Assembly (NCBI GenBank): GCA_938045435.1
Contig: CALIBA010000288.1
Location: 1 to 14,219 of the forward strand
DNA from: an uncultured Selenomonas sp.
Lineage (GTDB): Bacteria > Bacillota > Negativicutes > Selenomonadales > Selenomonadaceae
Reading direction: 5' to 3'
DNA: 14,219 nucleotides
The position numbers and the translations under genes are program-made. Within the stretch, counting starts at the first letter, position 1. Every line of letters begins with the position of its first letter. The notes below the pieces were generated by a model that ran no database searches, was not told the DNA's origin, and worked only from the letters and a program-made list of their open reading frames with translations. Below are positions 6,451-12,913 of the stretch, piece by piece.

Positions 6451-7509
6451 TCAATGTGCCGGCACTTCGATGCTCTGCATCTCCTGTACCATCTCGGCCG
6501 TCACGTCTGTTGCCCCAACAGAGATCAGCGGTGTATAGTGTCTGGCAGAAAAGAGACGCGCACCCGGTAGCTGCAGCAGTGCACGCTCCTCCGGCGCAGC
6601 AAGTACGAGAGAAAATTGATGCAGTATGGCAAGTTTTGCGGCACGGCTGCGAACATCGCGCCATATCGCCTCTTCCAGAGCCGTCACCTCACTGTGCAGC
6701 GCTGCCAATCGGATGCTTCTTTCGGCAGCGCTCTTACGCGCTTCTTGTTCTTGCAGTGCTTTTTCCATGGCCTCTTGATTCCGCTGCTCGACTGTGCTGC
6801 GTAGACGCACTGCCTCTTCTTTCTGAGCCTCGATGGCCGCATTTGCCTGCTGCTCCCATGCGGCTTTTTCCGGCTCGATGCGCGCAGCGACGCGTGCAGC
6901 AATTTCTGCCTGCCATGCCTGATACAGCTGCATTTGCCGTATGCCGCGCTCGTGCTTTAACGCTGCGAGCTGATCCTCCCACACGGCACGCTCTGCGGCA
7001 AGTTCTTCCTCTGTAACGCGCAGTCCGTGCATCGCACGCTGATTGTCGATTTTGAGGTTGAGGTTGAGAATGGCATTGAGATACTCGTCATCAATCGCCT
7101 TACGCCGCGCCTCATAGTCATCTTCCGTCTCCTTCCGGTAGACTTCAGCGAGGTGTTTTTGTTCCCGCTCGATGGCAACGCGTGTAGAAATGACCGTCTG
7201 AGCATTTTTCTGCCATACCGAGTCATCAAATGGCGCCGCATCGGTCTGAGGAGCCGTGATCTCTGGCGCGGATGCAGCCTGCTTCTCTAAAAGGGCAAGG
7301 CTGCGCTCCTCTGCTTGCAGCTCTAAGAGTCGTGCGTAGGAGGGATGTGCGGTGAGCACTTCTGTGATGTGCATAGTGCCAATATCACTCTGCACTGCGG
7401 TACCCTGCTCTGGCTTTGTCATAAAATGAATGACAACGGCAAGGAAAACGAAAAGACAGGCGGCGCCCACGAGGATCTCTTTACGCCGCGTATTCCATAG
7501 GCGCTGCAT
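6451..7509 (-). CDS. Long Skp/OmpH-like protein with N-terminal membrane anchor and coiled coil
   Basis: A 352-residue protein about twice the usual Skp length. Residues 12-29 form a single membrane segment after a basic start, and the rest should be periplasmic. After it, IGTMHITEVLTAHPSYARLLELQ (43-65) matches the Skp head strand and helix start of its neighbours. A long Ala/Glu/Arg-rich, probably coiled-coil part runs to about 295. The closing YTPLISVGATDVTAEMVQEM (325-344) aligns with the GG-D-[IL]-T-x-[ED]-V endings of the two flanking paralogues. Two Met codons stand side by side. AGGAGG is 5 bases before the ATG at 7509 but only 2 before 7512, so 7509 is preferred. It lies just after a terminator-like hairpin and is 44 bases before the lipoprotein paralogue. 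A chaperone or periplasm-spanning spacer role is inference. Confidence 0.8.
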   Translation of the reverse strand: MQRLWNTRRKEILVGAACLFVFLAVVIHFMTKPEQGTAVQSDIGTMHITEVLTAHPSYARLLELQAEERSLALLEKQAASAPEITAPQTDAAPFDDSVWQKNAQTVISTRVAIEREQKHLAEVYRKETEDDYEARRKAIDDEYLNAILNLNLKIDNQRAMHGLRVTEEELAAERAVWEDQLAALKHERGIRQMQLYQAWQAEIAARVAARIEPEKAAWEQQANAAIEAQKEEAVRLRSTVEQRNQEAMEKALQEQEARKSAAERSIRLAALHSEVTALEEAIWRDVRSRAAKLAILHQFSLVLAAPEERALLQLPGARLFSARHYTPLISVGATDVTAEMVQEMQSIEVPAH

Positions 7510-7536
7510 CATACCCTCCTCTCATAATTTCCCTAT

Positions 7537-7573
7537 AAAAATGTACCGAGCAACGCTCTGCCCGGTACATTTA
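7537..7573 (-). terminator. Terminator- or attenuator-like hairpin after the first ompH gene
   Basis: On the minus strand AAATGTACCG (7563-7572), a 14-base loop, then CGGTACATTT running into further T (7537-7548). The loop holds a smaller GAGC/GCTC pairing. It lies 33 bases after the stop of the upstream Skp gene and 25 before the next start, with no promoter between. Partial read-through would therefore set the downstream level. Confidence 0.6.
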
Positions 7574-7605
7574 CGCATCTGTGCTGTCTCGTACGAGAGT
7601 AAAGA

Positions 7606-8070
7606 TTACTTCTTCAGCTGATTGACGACATCCTGCGTGATGTCCTGTCCGCCATAGACAACAGCGCCCTTTTCAAGGACAACAGAGAGGCCCTTTTTCT
7701 CTGCAACACTCTTGACGGCATCCTGGATGCTCTTTTCAATGGGCTCCATCAGCTCCTCGTTCTTCTGCTGCAAACGCTGCATCGTCTGCTGATAGTAGTC
7801 CGATTTCTCCTGGTCGTTCATATTCGCGGCCTTTGTTTCAAAATCCGACTGCGCCTCCTGTGATGCCTTCTGCATTTCTGCATTCGCCTGTGCAAGCTGC
7901 GGGTGCTGGCTGCCGACCTGCCGATAGTCAACAACGCCGACTGCAGAGCTTGCGGCAGAAGCGATGCCAGAGCCGCTCTGTGTGAGCGCAAGCACAACGA
8001 CGGAACCAACGAATACAACAGCAATGAGAATGCTGATGATCTTAACCTGCTTTTTTTCGAGTTTGATCAT
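7606..8070 (-). CDS. OmpH/Skp-family periplasmic chaperone
   Basis: A 154-residue protein close to the usual Skp length (E. coli Skp is 161). Residues 10-30 are a hydrophobic signal or anchor after K-K-Q-V-K. A small-residue stretch SGSGIASAASSA (32-43) then offers a signal peptidase site, so it may be secreted or remain tethered. The Skp head strand GVVDYRQVGSQHP (45-57) is followed by a Gln-rich helical hairpin (58-125). The closing strands are LSVVLEKGAVVYGGQDITQDVVNQL. The ATG at 8070 is chosen because AAAGGAGA lies 8 bases upstream and the signal sequence begins there. A promoter lies about 77 bases upstream of the start. The role, carrying unfolded outer membrane proteins to BamA, is from the family. 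Confidence 0.9.
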   Translation of the reverse strand: MIKLEKKQVKIISILIAVVFVGSVVVLALTQSGSGIASAASSAVGVVDYRQVGSQHPQLAQANAEMQKASQEAQSDFETKAANMNDQEKSDYYQQTMQRLQQKNEELMEPIEKSIQDAVKSVAEKKGLSVVLEKGAVVYGGQDITQDVVNQLKK

Positions 8071-8146
8071 GAATGATTTCTCCTTTTCTCCGCATGCCGT
8101 TTCAGTCCCCTGTGAGAGGACATAGGCAAGATTGTTGAACCCTTTT

Positions 8147-8175
8147 ATTATAGCAAAGGATGCCGGGTAATTCAA
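8147..8175 (-). promoter_or_regulatory. Predicted promoter of the ompH-lpxD gene set
   Basis: On the minus strand TTGAAT (8170-8175), 17 bases, then perfect TATAAT (8147-8152). Transcription would begin near 8140, giving a leader of about 70 bases before the Skp-like gene at 8070. The -35 sits just after the stop of the BamE-like lipoprotein gene. Confidence 0.7.
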
Positions 8176-8178
8176 TGA

Positions 8179-8823
8179 TTATTTTACGATACGATATGCC
8201 ACGAGTGCTGGCGCAAGCTCTGCCGAAATCAATTTGTCCTCTTGGAATGTGACACGAGCCACTTTCCCATCCGCAGCCGTCCATCCATAGGTCTTTGTCT
8301 CCATGCCGGGTGTCATATTCTCGCCGAGCAGAACCCCTTCCATGCCGAACAAGCGGCTGACCCCCGTCAGATTCATCCCGAGCTTTAGCATGACGTATTG
8401 ATCTTTTGTCACTGCATTGCTCCGATCTTCTGCAAGCGCATCTGTTGAAAGCAGTTCTTTGCTGACGAGCTTTGCTTGTGCGAGGGGGTTGTTTAGGCGA
8501 TTCTCTTGACTGAATGTGCAGTTTAGGATCTTATACGGACCATCCTGCCACTGATAGGTATATGTATATATCCCATTGACAATGCTGCGTCCGACGAGTT
8601 TTCCCTCCTGCCCATAGAGCGCTTCAACATCACCAATGCTCGCACCGGACTGAATGGCATCAAAGTTTGCCGCCTGGATGACTTGCTGCGGATCAAAATC
8701 CCCTTGGAGTGCGCCCGGTCTTACGCGGTCTGCCGTTTTAGATGCGCCGCCGCAGCCCATGACAAGCAGAGACGATACTGCCAAAGCCGCAGCTGCACAA
8801 CCAAATCTTTTGATGTTCATCAT
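8179..8823 (-). CDS. Lipoprotein with two BamE/SmpA-like repeats
   Basis: A 214-residue predicted lipoprotein. The signal is hydrophobic residues 9-22 ending V-M-G-C (Cys24), followed by Gly-Gly. The mature part has two similar halves. FDAIQSGASIGDVEALYGQEG (about 55-75) lines up with YVMLKLGMNLTGVSRLFGMEG (about 143-163). Each is followed by an aromatic Y-x-W strand and an F-x-x-[ED]-x-[RK]-L turn. This I-x-x-G-x-[ST]-x-x-[ED]-V-x-x-[LF]-[YFL]-G pattern is typical of BamE/SmpA and related BLIP-like folds (also DUF3862). Placed among bamA and skp genes, an accessory role in barrel assembly is plausible but unproven. The start is ATG 8823 or ATG 8820; AGGGAG upstream suits either. The gene lies 118 bases after the preceding gene and has no clear promoter. 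Confidence 0.8.
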   Translation of the reverse strand: MMNIKRFGCAAAALAVSSLLVMGCGGASKTADRVRPGALQGDFDPQQVIQAANFDAIQSGASIGDVEALYGQEGKLVGRSIVNGIYTYTYQWQDGPYKILNCTFSQENRLNNPLAQAKLVSKELLSTDALAEDRSNAVTKDQYVMLKLGMNLTGVSRLFGMEGVLLGENMTPGMETKTYGWTAADGKVARVTFQEDKLISAELAPALVAYRIVK

Positions 8824-8878
8824 GATACTCCCTCTTTCTTTGCGCGTCATGCTCCCACATGGACGCAGCCACTCCTAC

Positions 8879-8906
8879 GGGGCAAACGAAAGCACTGTTT
8901 CGCCCC
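8879..8906 (-). repeat. Hairpin in the leader of the BamE-like lipoprotein gene
   Basis: GGGGC plus AAAC pairs with GTTT plus GCCCC, with one unpaired base in the stem and a 9-base loop, 56 bases before the lipoprotein start. No T run follows on the minus strand (GTAGGAG comes next), so it is not a normal terminator. It may be an RNA-processing or stability element. Confidence 0.5.
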
Positions 8907-8941
8907 ATCATAATACACCTTCGCGCCGCAGCATGCAGCGC

Positions 8942-10267
8942 CTAAAAATTTCCAATCAGCCGCAGCCATGCATCATCCCCATTGGTGAGGCCGGCGAGAC
9001 TGAGGAAGTCGTGGAGTTTGTAGCGCAGTTCCCATTCACCCCGCCCCTCCCGCGCCATATGCTCATATCGTATGAGCCAGCGCGAGTGGAGGGCATAGGT
9101 TCCGGCAAAGGAAAAGCGATCCTTTTGCAGATCATAACGCAGTTCCCCCCGCATGTGGGGAAAGAGTTCCCGCGCAAATCCAATGCGCCAGTCCATGCGC
9201 AGATCCTCGGGGGCGGCATCGGCTTCTATGTATAGTTCGTCACGCGGGTCAAGCATCCGGCCCGCATGCAGACGGAAGATCATATCCCGCCGCTCATCCC
9301 CCTGTGCTGACCTGCCGCGCCCAACATCAAGCCAGCCAGTCAGACGGAGGCGATACCGCGTCGTATCCGTGCGGCTCATGACATGCATGCGCTCATCGGG
9401 GGTAAGCGTGACATGAGATGAAAGATGCAGACGACGAAATCCGCTGCCCGCATCAAGTGTCTTGGCGAGCCGTTCCTCAAAAGCCATGCGGTGACGGCTG
9501 ATAAAGGCAACGGGAACACCGATGAGATGATTGGTCTCTGTCTCTAACACAGAACGCCGCGTAAGCAGTGTTACGTTGGGGATCGTATCGGAGCGCATGG
9601 ACAGATCTACGGTTCGTACAACAGGCAGGCGCGGATATACCATGAGATGCACATGTGCCGCGGTATCCACAGAGATGTCATAGTCTGCGCGGAACTCGGG
9701 CAGATGTGCTTCCATATAGGCGGTCAGCTCCCGTTTCAATGCCCCGGCTGCCCAGTCCGTGGCCGCAAGCGGCAGCCCCACGAGCGCCTCTGTGAAAACC
9801 TGCTGTGCACCTGCAAGATCCGCGCGGATAAGCGTCTCTACCTCAGGCGGCATCCCCTCAACCGTCATCGTAAGGGAAACGCTCTCGACGGTATCTGCCC
9901 ACGGTGTGAGGTGAATATCCACAGATGTACATGCGCCGGGCACAACGCGCACCTCTGTCACCATATAGCCGACGAGCAGTCGGTCAAAGACCGCGCCGAT
10001 GATCTGCTCCTCCTCGGCCGCATCAATATCTGCCGAGCGTCTGCCCTCCATACGCTCCGCCGCAATCGCGGCGACAGTACGTTCCATGCGTGCACGCACG
10101 ATGGAGGGGATGGCGCGCGTACCTTGTACATGCGCTGCTATTTCCTCCACGCGGATCTCCTGCTGTGCTGCCGCATGTCCGGAAAGACCCACTGTGATAA
10201 AAAGCACGAAGGCGATGATATACAGCACCTCATGGCCTATTTGTCGCAGGGCATTCCCCTGCTGCAT
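8942..10267 (-). CDS. Unrecognised secreted protein with barrel-like C-terminus, next to bamA
   Basis: I do not recognise this 441-residue protein. A signal peptide fits residues 14-34 (hydrophobic VLYIIAFVLFITVGLS, then HAAA before QQ). Residues 36-100 look helical and charged, and about 105-300 is mixed alpha/beta. Within that, 216-298 could be a POTRA-like unit. From about 304 the chain is a run of alternating polar/hydrophobic strands: YRLRLTGWLDVG, MIFRLHAG, ELYIEADA, WRIGFARE, GELRYDLQ, FSFAGTYA, WLIRYEHM, EWELRYKL, AWLRLIGNF. It ends in Phe, as outer membrane beta-barrels do. Roughly 8-10 strands suggest a small barrel or a partial barrel of a BamA/TamA-like protein. Its ATG overlaps the bamA stop (TAATG). 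I see no good ribosome site, so translation probably depends on bamA. Confidence 0.65.
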   Translation of the reverse strand: MQQGNALRQIGHEVLYIIAFVLFITVGLSGHAAAQQEIRVEEIAAHVQGTRAIPSIVRARMERTVAAIAAERMEGRRSADIDAAEEEQIIGAVFDRLLVGYMVTEVRVVPGACTSVDIHLTPWADTVESVSLTMTVEGMPPEVETLIRADLAGAQQVFTEALVGLPLAATDWAAGALKRELTAYMEAHLPEFRADYDISVDTAAHVHLMVYPRLPVVRTVDLSMRSDTIPNVTLLTRRSVLETETNHLIGVPVAFISRHRMAFEERLAKTLDAGSGFRRLHLSSHVTLTPDERMHVMSRTDTTRYRLRLTGWLDVGRGRSAQGDERRDMIFRLHAGRMLDPRDELYIEADAAPEDLRMDWRIGFARELFPHMRGELRYDLQKDRFSFAGTYALHSRWLIRYEHMAREGRGEWELRYKLHDFLSLAGLTNGDDAWLRLIGNF

Positions 10268-12264
10268 TAGAAAGTGCCGCCGACGCGGAAGTGGACACGC
10301 CCCCCCTGTGAGCCGCGCCCATAGTCAAGGCGAAGCGGGCCGATCGGGGTGTTGAGTCCAAGGCCTATGCCGATGCTGCCATGCATATTCTCTGGCTTAA
10401 ACCCACTGTTCCATGCCCCGCCAAAATCGGTAAAGAGTGCACCTGTCACCTTCGCGATGATGGGGAAACGATACTCTACGGAGGCGAGCGCCATACGCGT
10501 CCCGCGGAACTGATCCTCACGGTAGCCGCGAATGGTATCCTGTCCGCCGATGCGGTACAGGTTGAACTCGGAGATCGTCCCCCGGCTCACGCCGTACTGC
10601 CCACGCACGGCGAATACCTGCGCATGCCCTGCCTTAAAGTAATGCGTATCGCCTATGGTGTATTTCTGGAAACTGAAATCCCCGCCAAATCCGCCGAACT
10701 CCGCTGACAGTGAGGCGCGTGCGCCAGTCATCGGCTCATAGATATTATCACGTGTATCGGTGACATGTTCAAGCGTAAGGCTGCGCGTTGTGCCGAAGTT
10801 GCGCTTCAGCCACCCATAGTTCGCACTGCGGTCACCCGCATTGCCGTTTTCTGTATGCTTGACATATTTATCCTTGCGTGTGCGAAGTGTAACGTAATTC
10901 GTCGAATACTCGCTCATGGGGCGCCCGAAGCTGAGTTCCCCGCCCGAATACTTACGCATAAAGGATTCCTTGTGGTTGCCGTCGGCATCGTAATCGTCAT
11001 ATTCATAGGTTCGGTTGTAGATCCGGAAGGTTCCAACCGTTTCCTTTCGGTCGAGCCACGGACGGCGGTACATGAACGTAAATCCATGTGCATCCTCATC
11101 ATCGCCGCTCGTCTCATAGCTGAGGCTGATGGTGTCGCCCATGCCGCGGAAATTCGTATCGCTCACGCTCACCATGCCGACCACGCCGTCCGTGCTTGAG
11201 TAGCCTGCACCGATGCCAAAGGATCCCGTCCGCTTTTCCTTGACGTCGATTTCCATGATGACGGCATTGGGTTCAACACCGGGATTCATCTTGACATTGA
11301 CATCTTCAAAGAATCCAAGGTTATAGACGCGCTGCATACTGCGGCGTGCCAGATTCGCGTTGAACGGCTCGCCAGGCTTTTGACGCATTTCGCGCAGTAC
11401 AACGCGGTCCTTCGTCTTTTTATTGCCCTTGACCTGATAACCCTCGAGCGTCCCCTCACTGACCTTGATGGTGAGCATGCCGTCTTGTGCGATGTTGAGA
11501 TCTGTAATCTTAGCGAGGATATAGCCGTCGGCACGGTATTTCTCTTGGATGGCCTGCACATTGCCCTGCAGCACGCGCGCATTCAGCATTTCACCCGTCT
11601 TAACAGTAACAAGCCCCATCAAGGTTTCTGTGCTCTCAACCGTATTGCCCTCGATTTTAATTTCCTTTAAGATAGGGTTTTCGAGTACGTGATAGGTGAG
11701 AATTACCCCCTCTGGCACCTGTTCAAATGTGGGGAACAAATCGTAGAAGTAACCAGTATCATAGATCGCGTCGCGATCCTTTGCAAGCGCCTGCTCCGTC
11801 ACGCTGTCGCCCACATGCATCGTAAGCGCGGCACGCGCTAGTTTCTCCGTGTTCTCTGAGGCGCCGCTGAATTGGATCTCAACAACAGTCTTGCCCACCT
11901 GCTCGGCAAGATAACGCGCGATGCGCTCCTCATCTGGACGCTTTGCAGCCCATGCAGCTGTGCGCTCATCCGAGATGCTTGCGGCATTTTCCGCCGCCGC
12001 ATGTGCAGAGGACGTCGTGTCTGCCGGCGCCGTGGATACAGCGGTGTTTGCAGAAAGCTGTGCGTCCGCCATTTCTGCTGTGACCTTGGGGGCATCCCCT
12101 TCCTCTCGTGCGGCAGCAGCAGCAGTGACCGGTTTCATGATCTCGGAGGAGCTGGGCGCCCCATCTGCTTTTTCCTCGGCAGCAAACGCATGCGGAAGGA
12201 AGGCAGATACGCCCATACCAAGGGTAATAGCCAGTGCAAGTCTACGATATGTCATACTGTTCAA
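10267..12264 (-). CDS. bamA: Outer membrane assembly protein BamA (Omp85), three POTRA domains
   Basis: BamA inserts beta-barrel proteins into the outer membrane. The 665-residue protein has a signal peptide (1-28, cut near AFA-AE), then an unusual Ala/Glu/Thr-rich linker (about 29-100). Three POTRA repeats follow (about 126-197, 198-271, 272-345). The barrel begins at RTGSFGIGAGYSSTDG. The barrel's lid-loop motif is IRGYR (578-582), and the chain ends VHFRVGGTF with the terminal Phe barrel signal. E. coli BamA has five POTRAs; three also fits TamA, but the gene context and general form favour BamA. The start is TTG 12264: AGGAGG at 12273-12278 is 8 bases upstream, while the in-frame ATG at 12255 would be too far. 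It follows the single-pass membrane protein by 24 bases. Confidence 0.93.
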   Translation of the reverse strand: MNSMTYRRLALAITLGMGVSAFLPHAFAAEEKADGAPSSSEIMKPVTAAAAAREEGDAPKVTAEMADAQLSANTAVSTAPADTTSSAHAAAENAASISDERTAAWAAKRPDEERIARYLAEQVGKTVVEIQFSGASENTEKLARAALTMHVGDSVTEQALAKDRDAIYDTGYFYDLFPTFEQVPEGVILTYHVLENPILKEIKIEGNTVESTETLMGLVTVKTGEMLNARVLQGNVQAIQEKYRADGYILAKITDLNIAQDGMLTIKVSEGTLEGYQVKGNKKTKDRVVLREMRQKPGEPFNANLARRSMQRVYNLGFFEDVNVKMNPGVEPNAVIMEIDVKEKRTGSFGIGAGYSSTDGVVGMVSVSDTNFRGMGDTISLSYETSGDDEDAHGFTFMYRRPWLDRKETVGTFRIYNRTYEYDDYDADGNHKESFMRKYSGGELSFGRPMSEYSTNYVTLRTRKDKYVKHTENGNAGDRSANYGWLKRNFGTTRSLTLEHVTDTRDNIYEPMTGARASLSAEFGGFGGDFSFQKYTIGDTHYFKAGHAQVFAVRGQYGVSRGTISEFNLYRIGGQDTIRGYREDQFRGTRMALASVEYRFPIIAKVTGALFTDFGGAWNSGFKPENMHGSIGIGLGLNTPIGPLRLDYGRGSQGGRVHFRVGGTF

Positions 12265-12272
12265 AGGTGCAA

Positions 12273-12278
12273 CCTCCT
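12273..12278 (-). promoter_or_regulatory. Ribosome binding site deciding the bamA TTG start
   Basis: AGGAGG on the minus strand, 8 bases before TTG 12264 and 17 before ATG 12255. The spacing favours the TTG start. Confidence 0.75.
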
Positions 12279-12288
12279 AGATTCTCGG

Positions 12289-12849
12289 TTATTCTCTTAA
12301 TATTTTTCCGCCTACCTGCATGAGCCGCTGCATATCGCGGTCAGGCATGGGGGACGGCTGTGCGACCCGTACAGGCGGAGCGGGTGCTGCCTGCGGTACG
12401 GCTGCGGCATCAGGGGCTTCCTGTACGGGCTGCTCCACACGCAGCGGTGCAGCAAAGTCCACCGGCTCCGTCGTCTCCCCGCTCCCTATTGCAGACGATT
12501 CCTCTGCAATAGGGGCCGCCAGTTCCGCTGATGCATGCAGGACACCGTTTTCTGCCCCCTGCACCATCTGCGCCTCCTGCACAGTATGTGCCTCCTGCGC
12601 CGGGGCACGCTGCCATGATACCGCCGCTAGGACAGCAGCCATCGCCACGAGTGGCGGCAAAAGCCGTCTGCTCCACCGCCGCATACGTGCACGACAGAAT
12701 ACACTCGCTCGCTCCAGTTCAGCACGGGCGAGCATGAGCTTGAGATCACCCGCAAGATCATCCTGACCGGCCAGTGCATCCTCTGCCCCCATGAGCCAAT
12801 CGCGAGCCGCCCGGATGGATTTGCGCCGTGCGCTGCGCTCACTGTCCAT
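12289..12849 (-). CDS. Hypothetical single-pass membrane protein with Pro/Ala-rich periplasmic tail
   Basis: I do not recognise this 186-residue protein. Residues 1-61 are charged and helical, ending in a basic cluster (RARMRRWSRR, 53-62). One membrane segment (about 63-79) follows, then a low-complexity Glu/Ala/Pro-rich tail (80-170) and a short conserved-looking end (DRDMQRLMQVGGKILRE). The positive-inside rule puts the N-terminus in the cytoplasm and the tail in the periplasm. It directly follows a sigma factor gene (35-base gap) and precedes bamA. That layout matches known sigma/anti-sigma pairs, but no zinc-binding HxxxCxxC motif is present, so the role is only a guess. The start ATG has GAGAGG 7 bases upstream. 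A 12-bp perfect inverted repeat lies inside the gene (12484-12514). Confidence 0.75.
   Translation of the reverse strand: MDSERSARRKSIRAARDWLMGAEDALAGQDDLAGDLKLMLARAELERASVFCRARMRRWSRRLLPPLVAMAAVLAAVSWQRAPAQEAHTVQEAQMVQGAENGVLHASAELAAPIAEESSAIGSGETTEPVDFAAPLRVEQPVQEAPDAAAVPQAAPAPPVRVAQPSPMPDRDMQRLMQVGGKILRE
12484..12514. repeat. Perfect 12-bp inverted repeat inside the membrane-protein gene
   Basis: CCCTATTGCAGA (12484-12495) and TCTGCAATAGGG (12503-12514) are exact reverse complements around a 7-base centre. On the minus strand it encodes P-I-A-E-E-S-S-A-I-G in the periplasmic tail. No T run follows, so it is not a standard terminator. Confidence 0.9.
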
Positions 12850-12883
12850 GACCCAGCCTCTCCTCTCCCTGCCATTTCTTCCG

Positions 12884-12913
12884 ATTATACTACAAGCTTC
12901 CGCACAGATTCAA
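12884..12913 (-). promoter_or_regulatory. Predicted internal promoter for the membrane protein-bamA genes
   Basis: On the minus strand TTGAAT (12908-12913), 18 bases, then perfect TATAAT (12884-12889), which includes the sigma gene's stop codon. Transcription would begin near 12877, 28 bases before the next gene. The hexamers are identical to those of the ompH promoter at 8147-8175. Confidence 0.55.

Noticed and set aside
6407..6664. N-terminal extension of the lipoprotein Skp-like gene up to 6664
   Set aside because: The extension overlaps the long paralogue in another frame, carries no signal peptide, and would bury the clear lipoprotein signal that begins at 6406.
8071..8175. N-terminal extension of the first ompH gene up to 8175
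   Set aside because: It would run over the predicted promoter and place the signal sequence internally. The ATG at 8070 has a good AAAGGAGA site.
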